Assembly (NCBI RefSeq): GCF_003054225.1
Contig: NZ_QBKQ01000001.1
Span: forward strand, 558,001 to 622,000
Source of the DNA: Christiangramia gaetbulicola
Lineage (GTDB): Bacteria > Bacteroidota > Bacteroidia > Flavobacteriales > Flavobacteriaceae
Direction of reading: 5' to 3'
Length of the DNA: 64,000 bases
A program made the position numbers and the translations under genes. Within the stretch, counting starts at the first letter, position 1; each line of letters opens with the position of its first letter. Under the pieces are notes generated by a model. It was not told the origin of the DNA. It made no database searches and saw only the letters and a list, made by a program, of their open reading frames with translations. Positions 8,203 to 17,566 of the stretch are shown here, one piece after another.

Positions 8203-10677
8203 TTAATTCTTTCCTATTGGCAGGTGATATTTTAGCTCAACCAAGAACAATCTTCCGATCTCTGGAGAAGCTACGAACTGTCTTACTTCAGAATCAAACA
8301 GGTTGGTTACAGAAGCTCCCACGGTCCAGTTCTCATTGAATTTATATCCTACATTCAGATCAAGATTGAAGAATCCTCCTAACGGCCCATAGTTCCAGGT
8401 TCTACCATTTCTGGCATTTTCGATCACATCATCTACCCCATCTCCATTAAGATCCTGAGTTTCTGCAGCGATATTGATCCCTGAAAAGAAATCATATTCC
8501 TGCACATATCTTCCGTAAAGTGAACCGAAGAATTTTGGTCCTGTGTAGTAATATCCGATTCCGAATTTATTTTCAGGAGTATTCAAAGGAAGGTCTGTAT
8601 CTAATACCAAACCATCTCTGTTCCCGTCATTGGCAGGATCATTTTTGTCTATATCGTATCCAAAATATGAGTAGTTGAAAGAAAGCCTGTTCTGGTCGTT
8701 GATGAAGTAATTGATCCCAAGATCTGCTCCGTAAGTATCAACCTTACCGAAGTTAAGATAGGTAAGCACAAAAGATCCATCTGAACCAGGAATTAAATCC
8801 CCTATTGGAGTATCACCTCTTCTGGCCACCGGAGAGGTCGCAGAAATATTGATCAAAGGGCTCAGGAAGTCTTCAGACATATTGTAGTAAGCATTCGCTT
8901 CGAAGAAAGTCTTTTCTCCAAATAACTTTCCTTTATATCCAACTTCCCAGGACTTGATAGTTTCCACTTGCAGTTCAGGAATTTCTGTTCCGTCTTGAAG
9001 GGTGAATCCTTCCCCGTTACCTAATACAAGACCTCCAAAAAGGTTTCCGCTTAGGTTAAGAATAGATGGAGCGGCGATCCCTTTTCCATAAGTAAGTCTG
9101 AAACTACCAAAATCGAAATTCTTTACGATCGCAGCTTTAGGAATGAAGTTTCCTCCATATAATTCATGATCATCATATCTACCAACAAAAAGAAGGTCTA
9201 AACCGGCATCTTCGAAAGTATATTCCAATTGTCCATAAACACCAACCTGGTCTATTTTGATCCCTCCTTCATCCAAAAGATAAGTTCCTTTAGAATCGGC
9301 ATTATCCTGCTGATATTGCGCTCCAATCACATAGGTTAAATTCCCGAAATTGTTGTTGTACTGAGCTTCAGCATTCAGTCTTTTAGAAGCATCTTTAAAT
9401 ACAGATCCTCTAGGGAGGCTAATCCCACCATTCGGGATACCTTCGATTGGGAACCACTGTTCAGTAAAAGATCTTTCCAAAGCTTCAGCTTCAGTAAATC
9501 CATTATTTATAAAAGAAACATAGTTCTGTGTACGCTGGTTGATCGCGTAAGTATCATCTGTCTTACTCCAGGTATGGTAAAGGTTTCCATAGAAATGAGG
9601 AGACACATATTTTAACTGAAGGTAGTCTATAGACCAATCCTTGATCTGGTTTCTACCAGCATTGGTAACTCCAAGATTCGAGTTATTACTATGTCCGTAA
9701 GATGCGATAAGGTCACTGGTTTCATCTAAACCGTAGTATACCGCTGCACCATATTTTGTAGTAGAAAAATCTCTGTCAAGTTCTAATTCGTCATATGCAG
9801 TAGTTCCTACATATACAGAATCCACATAATCGAATTCTTCTCCCTGGGTTCTTTCTCCCCAAACTTTAAAAGCAAGATTATCATTCACTTCCATGGCATA
9901 ACGGCCACGAGCAGTGAATTGCTTCTGGTTACCAGCACCTAATACAAGGTCTAAACCTTCAGAAGTACGAGGATCTTTTGTTAATGTGTTTACAAGTCCG
10001 TTATGAGCGTTTGGCCCATAAAGAGCTGCGTTAGGTCCTAAAATGATCTCAACTCTTTCGATATCCTCTTTAGTGATCGTAGTAAATGAGCCTAAAGGAA
10101 GCCCTGTGGCTACTAATGAAGATATCCTGCCGTCTTCCACCTGAAGGTTTTTGGAGTTAAAGGCAGAGTTAAATCCACGAATGTTGATCCCGGTTCCCTG
10201 AACCCCTGTTCTTACGAAGTCAACCCCTTTTTGTCTCGCGGCAAGTTCACCTGGATTTGGACCAGGAAAATCTGCTATCTGCTGAGCGCTGATCACGTTT
10301 ACCGTAGCCGGAGCCCTCGTTATTTTTTGTGGTCTTCTATTTGCTGAAACTACCACCTCATCCATTACAGATGCTGAAGGTTCCAGGCTAAAATCCATTT
10401 TCATATCCTCACCAGCTTGTATGGCAATATCTCTGGTAACGGTCTCATACCCTATAAAAAATACTTCGATAGTATAATTATCGGGATCAAGCTCAAGTTT
10501 ATAATATCCACTTTCGTTGGTTGTAGCCCCGGTATTGGTCCCTCTTACAATTATATTGGTTCCTAGTAAAGGTTCCCCGGTAGCGGCATCGGTTATAGTT
10601 CCGCTAATACTTCCCGTCTGAGCGTACGCAAATACCCCAAACAGTAAGCTCATCATGGTGAAAAGTTTGATCTTCAT
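8203..10677 (-). CDS. TonB-dependent outer-membrane receptor of the 3-hydroxybutyrate-type cluster
   Basis: This 824-residue receptor has a signal peptide (about 1-19, ending AYAQ), a CarboxypepD_reg-like domain (about 23-105), a plug domain (about 115-230, with GINIRGF and VEIILGPNAALYGPNA) and a C-terminal beta-barrel. It moves a ligand across the outer membrane using TonB energy. No SusD partner is next to it, which is unlike a classical glycan locus. Its neighbours are a hydrolase and 3-hydroxybutyrate dehydrogenase downstream, and a secreted hydrolase, an acyl-CoA synthetase and a symporter upstream. The ligand is thus more likely an ester or organic acid oligomer than a glycan. A 129-bp gap upstream may hold its own promoter. 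Confidence 0.92.
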   Translation of the reverse strand: MKIKLFTMMSLLFGVFAYAQTGSISGTITDAATGEPLLGTNIIVRGTNTGATTNESGYYKLELDPDNYTIEVFFIGYETVTRDIAIQAGEDMKMDFSLEPSASVMDEVVVSANRRPQKITRAPATVNVISAQQIADFPGPNPGELAARQKGVDFVRTGVQGTGINIRGFNSAFNSKNLQVEDGRISSLVATGLPLGSFTTITKEDIERVEIILGPNAALYGPNAHNGLVNTLTKDPRTSEGLDLVLGAGNQKQFTARGRYAMEVNDNLAFKVWGERTQGEEFDYVDSVYVGTTAYDELELDRDFSTTKYGAAVYYGLDETSDLIASYGHSNNSNLGVTNAGRNQIKDWSIDYLQLKYVSPHFYGNLYHTWSKTDDTYAINQRTQNYVSFINNGFTEAEALERSFTEQWFPIEGIPNGGISLPRGSVFKDASKRLNAEAQYNNNFGNLTYVIGAQYQQDNADSKGTYLLDEGGIKIDQVGVYGQLEYTFEDAGLDLLFVGRYDDHELYGGNFIPKAAIVKNFDFGSFRLTYGKGIAAPSILNLSGNLFGGLVLGNGEGFTLQDGTEIPELQVETIKSWEVGYKGKLFGEKTFFEANAYYNMSEDFLSPLINISATSPVARRGDTPIGDLIPGSDGSFVLTYLNFGKVDTYGADLGINYFINDQNRLSFNYSYFGYDIDKNDPANDGNRDGLVLDTDLPLNTPENKFGIGYYYTGPKFFGSLYGRYVQEYDFFSGINIAAETQDLNGDGVDDVIENARNGRTWNYGPLGGFFNLDLNVGYKFNENWTVGASVTNLFDSEVRQFVASPEIGRLFLVELKYHLPIGKN

Positions 10678-10806
10678 AAAAGATGTTTTAAATTATTTTA
10701 AGACGAATTTAACAAGAGGTTGCACCAATCGACACCCGAGGATAAGATTGTGAAGTATGACCAATGGTTTCTTAGGCGGAATTTAGCCTCAAAGAGAACT
10801 TTTACC

Positions 10807-12246
10807 CTAGTAAATTAGAGACTTGTCGCTAAAGTGTGACTTTAATTTTGAAAAGAACCCCGGCTGGGTAAAAGCAAGTCTATCTATGAAATCATCTAAG
10901 GCGATGAATCCTTCTGAATCCAGCTGGGAAGCAGATTCTATGCTCTGGATAAGCTGCTCGAAAAGTTTATCTTCAGAATACTGCCCGTTGAGATAATTGG
11001 CCAGATGATAATACCAGTGGATCTTCGGAATAAAGTTTTCACGCCCCATGACCTCAGCTTCTCTCTCCAGCAAATTGTACTTATTGGTAACCTTTATCAC
11101 CTCAACAGGCTTTTCAGCCGTAGTAAGCAGCATTAAATAGTTAGAAAAGAATCGACTCCAGCGATGCTCAAAAACATACTTTCGGTTCTCATGAAGAAAG
11201 TTCCTGGCAAAGGTTTCAGCAATGGCGATCCTTTTATTTCTAACCAGCGTACGCACATAATGCGTGGCGAAGCCTAATTTCTGATGATGATTAAATGATG
11301 CCTTAAAAAGTTTATAGTTTTCGGTAAGCAGATCAAGAGCCTCTTTATTCTTATCCTTTTTCAGCAGGATTGCTACCAGGTTATTCAGGTAAAAGAGTTT
11401 ATCACTATTATCCTGCTTCACCGATAAATGCGCATAATATTCAGCCTGGTCCAGATCATTAAGGTTGGAATGCAGGATCACCCGATTTGCATAATAGTTG
11501 AATAGCACGCGGCGGGAGTACATTAAACCGTTCTTGAAACATTCATCGATATAATCGAACATTTCTTTAGCTTTTTCATACTCCTTGTAGTTGAAATACA
11601 AGAAAACCAGCCTTATAAAAGCGTGGTATTTATTTCGACCATCGAGTTCATCGTCATATAAATACTCCAGAAGTTTCGATTCCCAGTGCTTGGTATTGAT
11701 CTTTTGAGAGGTATACTGCCTGATAAGATCCTTGGTAGCATGAAAGATCTCATCTTTCACCTTTAATGACTTCAGGTAATATTTCTCATTTTCTCTGAGA
11801 AATTCACCGGTTACTTCACAATCCTGGTATCTAAACCTCACTAGCAAATAGTCCTGGTATTCTCTTACCAGCTCATAGAATTTCTGAAAATAAAAAGAGG
11901 TATGACCATATACGCTAATAAATTCCAGCAGCTCCTTTTCTTCGGGAGAGGAAATGGTATCGGTAAGGATCTGTTTTTCGATATGGCTCAGGTACTCAAG
12001 GTGAGCGTCCACATCTGCCTTTTTCAGCTTTTTGGAGATCCATTTTTTGATGTAGGCATACTTACGTTTGTCAATATTTTCATCAAAATCTTCTGAAGAA
12101 AAAAAACGCTCGGCATTACGGCAAACCTTATTTAAAATCTCTTCCTTTTCATCGTCCCTTATTCTATTCTCCTTTTGCAGGTAGGCTGCCTCATGGGGCA
12201 ATACGCCTTCAGAAAAATCGGTGAATATTTTAAGTTTAGATTTCAT
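10807..12246 (-). CDS. All-helical protein of unknown function in the hydrolase/TonB cluster
   Basis: I do not recognise this 479-residue protein. It has no signal peptide or membrane segment and is rich in Lys, Glu, Tyr and Leu. From about residue 190 it shows degenerate helix-turn-helix repeats of TPR character (for example FNYKEYEKAKEMFDYI and LNDLDQAEYYAHLSV), which suggests a cytoplasmic scaffold or regulatory protein. The start codon shares one base with the stop of the upstream secreted hydrolase (TAATG), so translation is coupled and the protein likely belongs to the same process. A role in sensing or assembly is inference only. Confidence 0.75.
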   Translation of the reverse strand: MKSKLKIFTDFSEGVLPHEAAYLQKENRIRDDEKEEILNKVCRNAERFFSSEDFDENIDKRKYAYIKKWISKKLKKADVDAHLEYLSHIEKQILTDTISSPEEKELLEFISVYGHTSFYFQKFYELVREYQDYLLVRFRYQDCEVTGEFLRENEKYYLKSLKVKDEIFHATKDLIRQYTSQKINTKHWESKLLEYLYDDELDGRNKYHAFIRLVFLYFNYKEYEKAKEMFDYIDECFKNGLMYSRRVLFNYYANRVILHSNLNDLDQAEYYAHLSVKQDNSDKLFYLNNLVAILLKKDKNKEALDLLTENYKLFKASFNHHQKLGFATHYVRTLVRNKRIAIAETFARNFLHENRKYVFEHRWSRFFSNYLMLLTTAEKPVEVIKVTNKYNLLEREAEVMGRENFIPKIHWYYHLANYLNGQYSEDKLFEQLIQSIESASQLDSEGFIALDDFIDRLAFTQPGFFSKLKSHFSDKSLIY

Positions 12247-13172
12247 TATTCAAGAAAATCCCTGATCTCTTTATTTACTTTTTCAGATTGTTCAAAATTA
12301 ACAAAGTGCCCCGCTTCATCGATGGTTTTCACTGCAATATTATTGAATTTTTCTTCGGAAGTCTTAACGAGACTAGCTATACTTTCAGAAGGATGAAAAT
12401 ACTTGTTAGGAATGAGCATATCGTTCTTCCCGAAGATCATTAAAACCGGAATTTCAATTTTGCCGATTTCGTCGATCACCGGCTCCTCCAGCATGGCATG
12501 TATGTTATTTACCACGGTTTCTGCATAATCCTGAAAATCTTCCGCAGATTTCATAGCGATACGATCATCTACCATGGCCTGGGCATCTTCGGGGAAAGAA
12601 TAGAAATTCATCTTGTAATTAGCCAGAACCTGTTCATCTGAAGCTCCCACCAGCATCGCCGGTGTATATGAGGCTTTCATAATGGTAGCTTCCTGAGCGG
12701 TGAAGGTCTCGATGCCCGCGGGCGCGATTAGGACCAGTTTTTTATAGGTTTCCGGATATTTTAAAACTGAATGCATGGCAATCTGCCCACCCATGGAATG
12801 ACCTGCCAGAACAACATTTTTAAGATCCATCTTCTCTACGATTTCATTTAATATGCCGGCATATTCTGAAAGGCTGTAATCGGTCTTGCTGCGGGATGAT
12901 TTCCCATACCCGGGAAGATCTATAGCGATACATCGATAATCTGAACTTAACCCGGCTATATTTTTCTTCCATGAATCCAGATTACTGGAAAGACCATGAA
13001 CAAAAAGAAGGGTCTCTTCTCCACTACCTTCATCGGCATATGCAATCGTTTCAGAATTTAATTTAATGGTTTTCACAGGCAGATGGTAGGTTACTGTTTC
13101 ACTTATCTTTTCTTGTGCGGCTAGGGAGGTTAAGACCAGGCTGAAAAGACTAAATAATATCCTTTTTTTCAT
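12246..13172 (-). CDS. Secreted alpha/beta hydrolase
   Basis: This 308-residue enzyme begins with a Sec signal peptide (about 1-19, ending SLAAQ), so it works in the periplasm or outside. The hydrolase triad is visible: nucleophile elbow GHSMGG, Asp in FGKNDML and His in EAGHFVNFEQ. The gene overlaps the upstream acyl-CoA synthetase by 23 bp and the downstream helical protein by 1 bp. In this setting it could cleave ester oligomers that have crossed the outer membrane. The exact substrate cannot be read from the sequence. Confidence 0.87.
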   Translation of the reverse strand: MKKRILFSLFSLVLTSLAAQEKISETVTYHLPVKTIKLNSETIAYADEGSGEETLLFVHGLSSNLDSWKKNIAGLSSDYRCIAIDLPGYGKSSRSKTDYSLSEYAGILNEIVEKMDLKNVVLAGHSMGGQIAMHSVLKYPETYKKLVLIAPAGIETFTAQEATIMKASYTPAMLVGASDEQVLANYKMNFYSFPEDAQAMVDDRIAMKSAEDFQDYAETVVNNIHAMLEEPVIDEIGKIEIPVLMIFGKNDMLIPNKYFHPSESIASLVKTSEEKFNNIAVKTIDEAGHFVNFEQSEKVNKEIRDFLE

Positions 13173-14667
13173 ATTGAATAAGCTTAAACATTTCTTTTAA
13201 TTTTTTCCGGTCTATTTTCCCAATTCCAGATTTAGGCAGGGAATTCAGGAAAACAAAATGTCTCGGAACTTTATAAGAGGTCAAATGATGCTTTAGTTTT
13301 TCGGTGAGCCCATCTTCGGTAAGATCCTGTATATTACCCTGCAAAAATGCTACTCCCACTTCTCCCCAGTCCTCATCTTCTACACCAATGACCGCAGCTT
13401 CTTTCGCGAAATTATTTTTTAGAATCGCATTCTCGATTTCTAGCGGATAAATATTCTCACCCCCGGAAATAAACAATTGATTCTTCCGGCCTACCATATA
13501 CATAAAACCTTCGGCATCCATCCTTACCATATCCCCGGTGTAAAACCAGTCATCCCTTATCTTTTCCAGGGTATAGGCCGAATTGTTCCAGTAGCCCGGG
13601 GTAACGATAGCGCCTCTTAAGCATAGTTCACCGTGTTCATTGGCACCGACTTCTTTCCCATCTTCATCAACGATCTTATGGTCCACATAAAAATTAGGCT
13701 TCCCTATCGATCCCTTTTTCCAAATGGCATCATGATGATGCAGGGAAGTGATACAGGGCCCGGCTTCGGTAAGACCATAACCCTGCCTGAGCAGGATGCC
13801 TTTTTCAGCCCATTTATCAATTAACGGGATAGAAAGATCTTCCCCCCCAACTACAATATATTTTAATGCTGGTGCTTTAAAATCCTTGAAAGCAGGATGC
13901 TTAACCATCATCCTGAGCATGGTAGGAATGGCTAAAAAGAGACTGATAGAATTCTTCTGAATATAGTAAAGAACCTTTTTAGGTTTAAAAGATTTCAGAA
14001 AATCCACCCTAGCCCCGCGATGCAACATTGGTAAAAGCAGCACATTCCATCCTGAGGTATGATAGGGCGGCAAGGCATTCAGGGTAAAATCTGCCGAGGT
14101 GATCTCCAATTGAACCGAGGTATTCAAACTATTCCAGAAAAGCATGCGGTTTGTATAAAGCACACCTTTTGGTTTCCCGGTGGTTCCCGAAGTATAGAAA
14201 ATGAAAACTGCCTGTTCGGGATCTATTTCGGTAAGCTTTTGCTCAATTTTCACTGCTGAAGATTCTTCAAAAAGTGCTTCCAGGGAAACCTCATTAAAGA
14301 AAACCTCGTTCTTTAGATCCTGTTGCTTCAGCTGAAAATCATCTTCGAAGATCAATAATTCCGGCTCAACATCCTGAACGCAATAGGCCATTTCTGAAAC
14401 CGTAGAACGATAATTCAATGGAACCAGGATCGCGCCCATTCTTTGCGCCGCGATAAATAGAATCAGATACTCTGGAGAATGTGCCGCCAGCACGGCAATA
14501 CGATCTCCTTTTTCAATAGAATATTCCTTTTTGAGATAAGCCTCTAGTTTCAGGGAGAGCAGATTCAACTCTTTATATGTATAGACCTTCCCGGAATCGA
14601 CCGATGCCACCGCCTTTTTATCGGGGGTGTAATCTGACCATTTTCCTATCCAATCGAAATAATTCAT
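13150..14667 (-). CDS. AMP-forming acyl-CoA synthetase
   Basis: A 505-residue member of the ANL superfamily that activates a carboxylate to its CoA thioester through an acyl-adenylate. It has the P-loop YTSGTTGKPKG, the YGLTEAGP motif, the hinge region YTGDMV and the catalytic Lys in the C-terminal GIGKIDRKKL. Length fits medium- or short-chain acyl-CoA ligases. Next to 3-hydroxybutyrate dehydrogenase it might activate acetoacetate or 3-hydroxybutyrate, but the sequence does not define the acyl chain. It overlaps the symporter gene by 4 bp and the hydrolase gene by 23 bp, which indicates one polycistronic unit. Confidence 0.9.
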   Translation of the reverse strand: MNYFDWIGKWSDYTPDKKAVASVDSGKVYTYKELNLLSLKLEAYLKKEYSIEKGDRIAVLAAHSPEYLILFIAAQRMGAILVPLNYRSTVSEMAYCVQDVEPELLIFEDDFQLKQQDLKNEVFFNEVSLEALFEESSAVKIEQKLTEIDPEQAVFIFYTSGTTGKPKGVLYTNRMLFWNSLNTSVQLEITSADFTLNALPPYHTSGWNVLLLPMLHRGARVDFLKSFKPKKVLYYIQKNSISLFLAIPTMLRMMVKHPAFKDFKAPALKYIVVGGEDLSIPLIDKWAEKGILLRQGYGLTEAGPCITSLHHHDAIWKKGSIGKPNFYVDHKIVDEDGKEVGANEHGELCLRGAIVTPGYWNNSAYTLEKIRDDWFYTGDMVRMDAEGFMYMVGRKNQLFISGGENIYPLEIENAILKNNFAKEAAVIGVEDEDWGEVGVAFLQGNIQDLTEDGLTEKLKHHLTSYKVPRHFVFLNSLPKSGIGKIDRKKLKEMFKLIQYEKKDII

Positions 14668-16145
14668 GCTTTCTTTCTACTTACTAAATATAGAGAATTA
14701 CCAATAACAAAAGATGCCACAACGGCTATGGCCGCAGATACGCCTGGATTGTTCACCGGCTCCTGCATATAGTGAGTTATCCTGCCATAGTAAATAATAA
14801 AATGGATCGCCACCGCTGAAAAACTCGCGATAAAAACCGCATTCTTACTCACCTTCTTGAAATAAATACCAAACAACACCGGCACAAAAGCGGCCGCGAA
14901 ATAGGCGTATACCCCATTCTGGGCAAAAATAGCCACGCTCACATTAGGATCTACGATCTGGTCGTAGCTCAAAAAGAAACTTACTATCGCTAGCAATATG
15001 ATCACGATCTTATTCAGGCCTACCTGGTTGAAATTTTCATTCTTACTCAACGGCGCAATAAGATCTGTAGTAATAGTCGTTGAAAGCGACTGAATTAATG
15101 CTTCCAGAGTAGATAATCCCGCAGAGATCAATCCCGCTACAATGATCACCCCCACCCCGGCAGAAAATGTTTTTACTACGTAGGCAGAAACCAATTCATC
15201 CATTTTCAAAGCTGTGCCGTCAAGACTGAGATCTGGAAAAGTGATCCTCGCATATAAGCCAACCACCACTACCAGGAAGAAAAAACTCATACAAATTATT
15301 GCTACAGTAAGATATTCATTGATCGCCTTTTCACTTCTTAGAAAAAGCGTTTTAGTAATAATATGTGGCTGACAAACAATAGCAATCCCGATAATGATCT
15401 GGCAGATGATAATTTCAAAATAATCCCTGAACAGAAAACTTTCCGGATTCGTAGTTTTAGTAAGATTAGGATCTATTTCATTCAGCAAGCTAACAAAGCC
15501 ATCAAACCCATTCGAGAAATATTCAGATCCAGACATCAATAAAATGATCGCAACCACAAACATGATGATCGCCTGAACTGTATTGGTGTAAACCATCGAA
15601 TTAGCCCCACCAAACATTGTATACCCAAACACAAAAGTGATCAAGCCCATGAGGACATAGAAAGGTTCCAGGTTAAGAGATTTAGAAATGATCTGGGTTA
15701 GACCTACACAGATAAGAACAATAAAAGTGATGAGCAATAACGAAAGAATGGCAAAGAAAATAGTGAGCCCTTTTGAATCGTAACGCTTCCCTATCCATTG
15801 CGCCATGGTCAAGGCTTTCACAGTTGAACCATATTTCTGGAAAGATTTTGTAAAAAATATAAGGGACGCAAAGATCGCTATAGGCATCACGATACCAAAT
15901 GAGATTAATCCTGAGAAACCGTATAACGCGATAAACCCTGGATTTATAATAAAAGTTGCCGCACTGGTCATGGATGCCGCCAGTGATAAACCTACCGCCC
16001 AGGCAGGAAATCCACTACTCCCAATAGCGAAATCATCTATATTCTTGGTTTTGAGATTCCCTCTTATCACAAAAAAGAGAATTACCATGGCATAGACCAC
16101 AAGGAGAATAGTAACGTATAGTGACCAGGTTTCTGAGGCGAACAT
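14664..16145 (-). CDS. Sodium:solute symporter (SSS family)
   Basis: This 493-residue inner-membrane protein has about 13 membrane segments. It carries SSS-family features: GGANSMVYTNTVQ and an N-terminal helix with SLAASMTSAATFI, which matches the sodium-binding Ser/Thr region. SSS members import sugars, amino acids, monocarboxylates or vitamins with Na+. As first gene of the leftward cluster it is the likely inner-membrane importer for the monomer released by the hydrolases, perhaps 3-hydroxybutyrate or a related monocarboxylate. It is divergent from the asparaginase gene. A weak -7-like sequence (AATCTTTG on the minus strand at 16202-16209) lies 56 bp upstream. Confidence 0.9.
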   Translation of the reverse strand: MFASETWSLYVTILLVVYAMVILFFVIRGNLKTKNIDDFAIGSSGFPAWAVGLSLAASMTSAATFIINPGFIALYGFSGLISFGIVMPIAIFASLIFFTKSFQKYGSTVKALTMAQWIGKRYDSKGLTIFFAILSLLLITFIVLICVGLTQIISKSLNLEPFYVLMGLITFVFGYTMFGGANSMVYTNTVQAIIMFVVAIILLMSGSEYFSNGFDGFVSLLNEIDPNLTKTTNPESFLFRDYFEIIICQIIIGIAIVCQPHIITKTLFLRSEKAINEYLTVAIICMSFFFLVVVVGLYARITFPDLSLDGTALKMDELVSAYVVKTFSAGVGVIIVAGLISAGLSTLEALIQSLSTTITTDLIAPLSKNENFNQVGLNKIVIILLAIVSFFLSYDQIVDPNVSVAIFAQNGVYAYFAAAFVPVLFGIYFKKVSKNAVFIASFSAVAIHFIIYYGRITHYMQEPVNNPGVSAAIAVVASFVIGNSLYLVSRKKA

Positions 16146-16361
16146 AAATATGATATTAAGGTCGTGAAATTAAGATTATATTAACATGAATCAACCTCAA
16201 TCAAAGATTTTAAAAGTATGACTTAAGACTCATATAAAATTTTCAATCGCTTAACGACTGTTCAAATGCTATTACCATAAGTGCGACTTATCATTATTAA
16301 GCCTTTATCGAGGCTTTTAATATATTTACATCAAGACTTAGTTTACCATAAAAACCCGGTA

Positions 16362-17339
16362 ATGAAGCGTAGAAATTTTATAATTAATACAGGTATAGCC
16401 GGAGCAGCCTTAAGCGCTACTCCTTCCCTGTTCTCCCAACCAATATTAAACGAATTAAAGATGAATAAAAGTTATCCGGTAGCGGTAGCGACCTGGAATT
16501 TTCAGAATGCCACTAAAATGGCCGGAAAAATGCTCGAAAATGGTGCTTCAGCTTTAGATGCCGTGGAAAAAGGCGTCATGGTAGAAGAAGCAAACCTAAA
16601 GAATACCACTGTTGGAGATGGCGGAGCACCAGACCGTGATGGTAATGTCACCCTGGACGCCTGCATTATGTCTCCGGAAGGAAATGCTGGTTCGGTAGTT
16701 TACCTAAAAGAGATCGCTCACCCGGTATCAGTTGCCAGGAAAGTGATGGAAGAAACTCCACATGTGATGCTTGCCGGGGAAGGCGCATTGCAATTTGCCA
16801 TTCAGCAAGGCTTTCAAAGAAAGAACCTGCTCACAGAAGATTCAGAAAAAGCATGGAAAGAATGGCTGGAGCATAAAGAATACAAACCTATTATCAATAT
16901 TGAAAACCATGATACCATCGGGATGTTGTGTCTCGATGAAAATGGAGATATCGCGGGAGCCTGCACTACCTCGGGACTTTCTTATAAAATGAATGGTCGC
17001 GTGGGAGATTCCCCGATCATCGGCGCAGGATTATTCCTGGACAACGAAGTAGGCGGAGCTGTTGGCACCGGGATGGGAGAAGCCATTATGAAAAGCGTGG
17101 GTAGTTTTTTGATCGTGGAATTAATGCGACAGGGAAAATCTCCGCAGGAAGCCTGTGAAGAGGCGGTGATGAGAACTGTGCGAAAAGCACCAAATCATAA
17201 GGATTTCCAGGTTGCTTATGTAGCCATGAATAAGCAAGGCGAAATTGGATCTTATTGCATACATAAAGGATTCAGTTATGCGAAGTTCCATAATGGCGAA
17301 AGCACTAATAATTTGAGCCTTTCCTATATGGAAGAGTAG
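16362..17339 (+). CDS. N4-(beta-N-acetylglucosaminyl)-L-asparaginase
   Basis: This Ntn-hydrolase cleaves the GlcNAc-Asn bond of glycopeptides. The 325-residue form starting at 16362 opens with a twin-arginine-like signal (MKRRNF, then a hydrophobic stretch to about 26). The open frame extends back to 16281, but those residues are unlike a signal and a TATATTTA box lies at 16321-16328, so 16362 is preferred. The autocleavage site HDTIGM is present with nucleophile Thr at about 185, as is the substrate-binding stretch GRVGDSPIIGAG. Precursor self-cleavage into two chains is expected. It is probably a single gene serving periplasmic breakdown of N-glycopeptides. Confidence 0.9.
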   Translation: MKRRNFIINTGIAGAALSATPSLFSQPILNELKMNKSYPVAVATWNFQNATKMAGKMLENGASALDAVEKGVMVEEANLKNTTVGDGGAPDRDGNVTLDACIMSPEGNAGSVVYLKEIAHPVSVARKVMEETPHVMLAGEGALQFAIQQGFQRKNLLTEDSEKAWKEWLEHKEYKPIINIENHDTIGMLCLDENGDIAGACTTSGLSYKMNGRVGDSPIIGAGLFLDNEVGGAVGTGMGEAIMKSVGSFLIVELMRQGKSPQEACEEAVMRTVRKAPNHKDFQVAYVAMNKQGEIGSYCIHKGFSYAKFHNGESTNNLSLSYMEE

Positions 17340-17419
17340 TATTTTTCACATCCTTTCCTCGAATGAAATAATGATCATCATTCATTGAATTCGAAATTCC
17401 TGGTTCAATACTCGAATTT

Positions 17420-17450
17420 CACATGTCAGGCTGAGCGCAGTCGAAGCCGA
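17420..17450. repeat. Dispersed repeat fragment
   Basis: The stretch around TGTCAGGCTGAGCGCAGTCGAAG shares the core CTGAGCGCAGTCGAA style with the repeat near 24836-24850. It appears to be a short, decayed copy lying in the 3' region of the asparaginase gene, upstream of the polA promoter. Confidence 0.55.
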
Positions 17451-17497
17451 TTGAAATGCATAAAGTAAATGGATTGTTATTTGCTTATTGTTCATTG

Positions 17498-17525
17498 TTT
17501 GCAAGGAAGAGTGCTAATATCTTTG
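17498..17525 (+). promoter_or_regulatory. Promoter of polA
   Basis: TTTG (17498-17501) and TATCTTTG (17518-17525) match the Bacteroidota -33 and -7 elements, with a 16-base spacer that is slightly short. The polA start is 41 bases downstream of the box. Confidence 0.6.
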
Positions 17526-17566
17526 TAGTTTTGAAACATTCTCAATTTTATATTTAAACATTTCAG

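Noticed and set aside
6623-16145. Classical polysaccharide utilisation locus
   Set aside because: No SusD, glycoside hydrolase, polysaccharide lyase or sulfatase is present; the enzymes are ester hydrolases, an acyl-CoA synthetase and a 3-hydroxybutyrate dehydrogenase.
16281-16361. 27-residue extension of the glycosylasparaginase
   Set aside because: The internal Met at 16362 begins a proper twin-arginine-like signal, and a -7-like box lies inside the extension.
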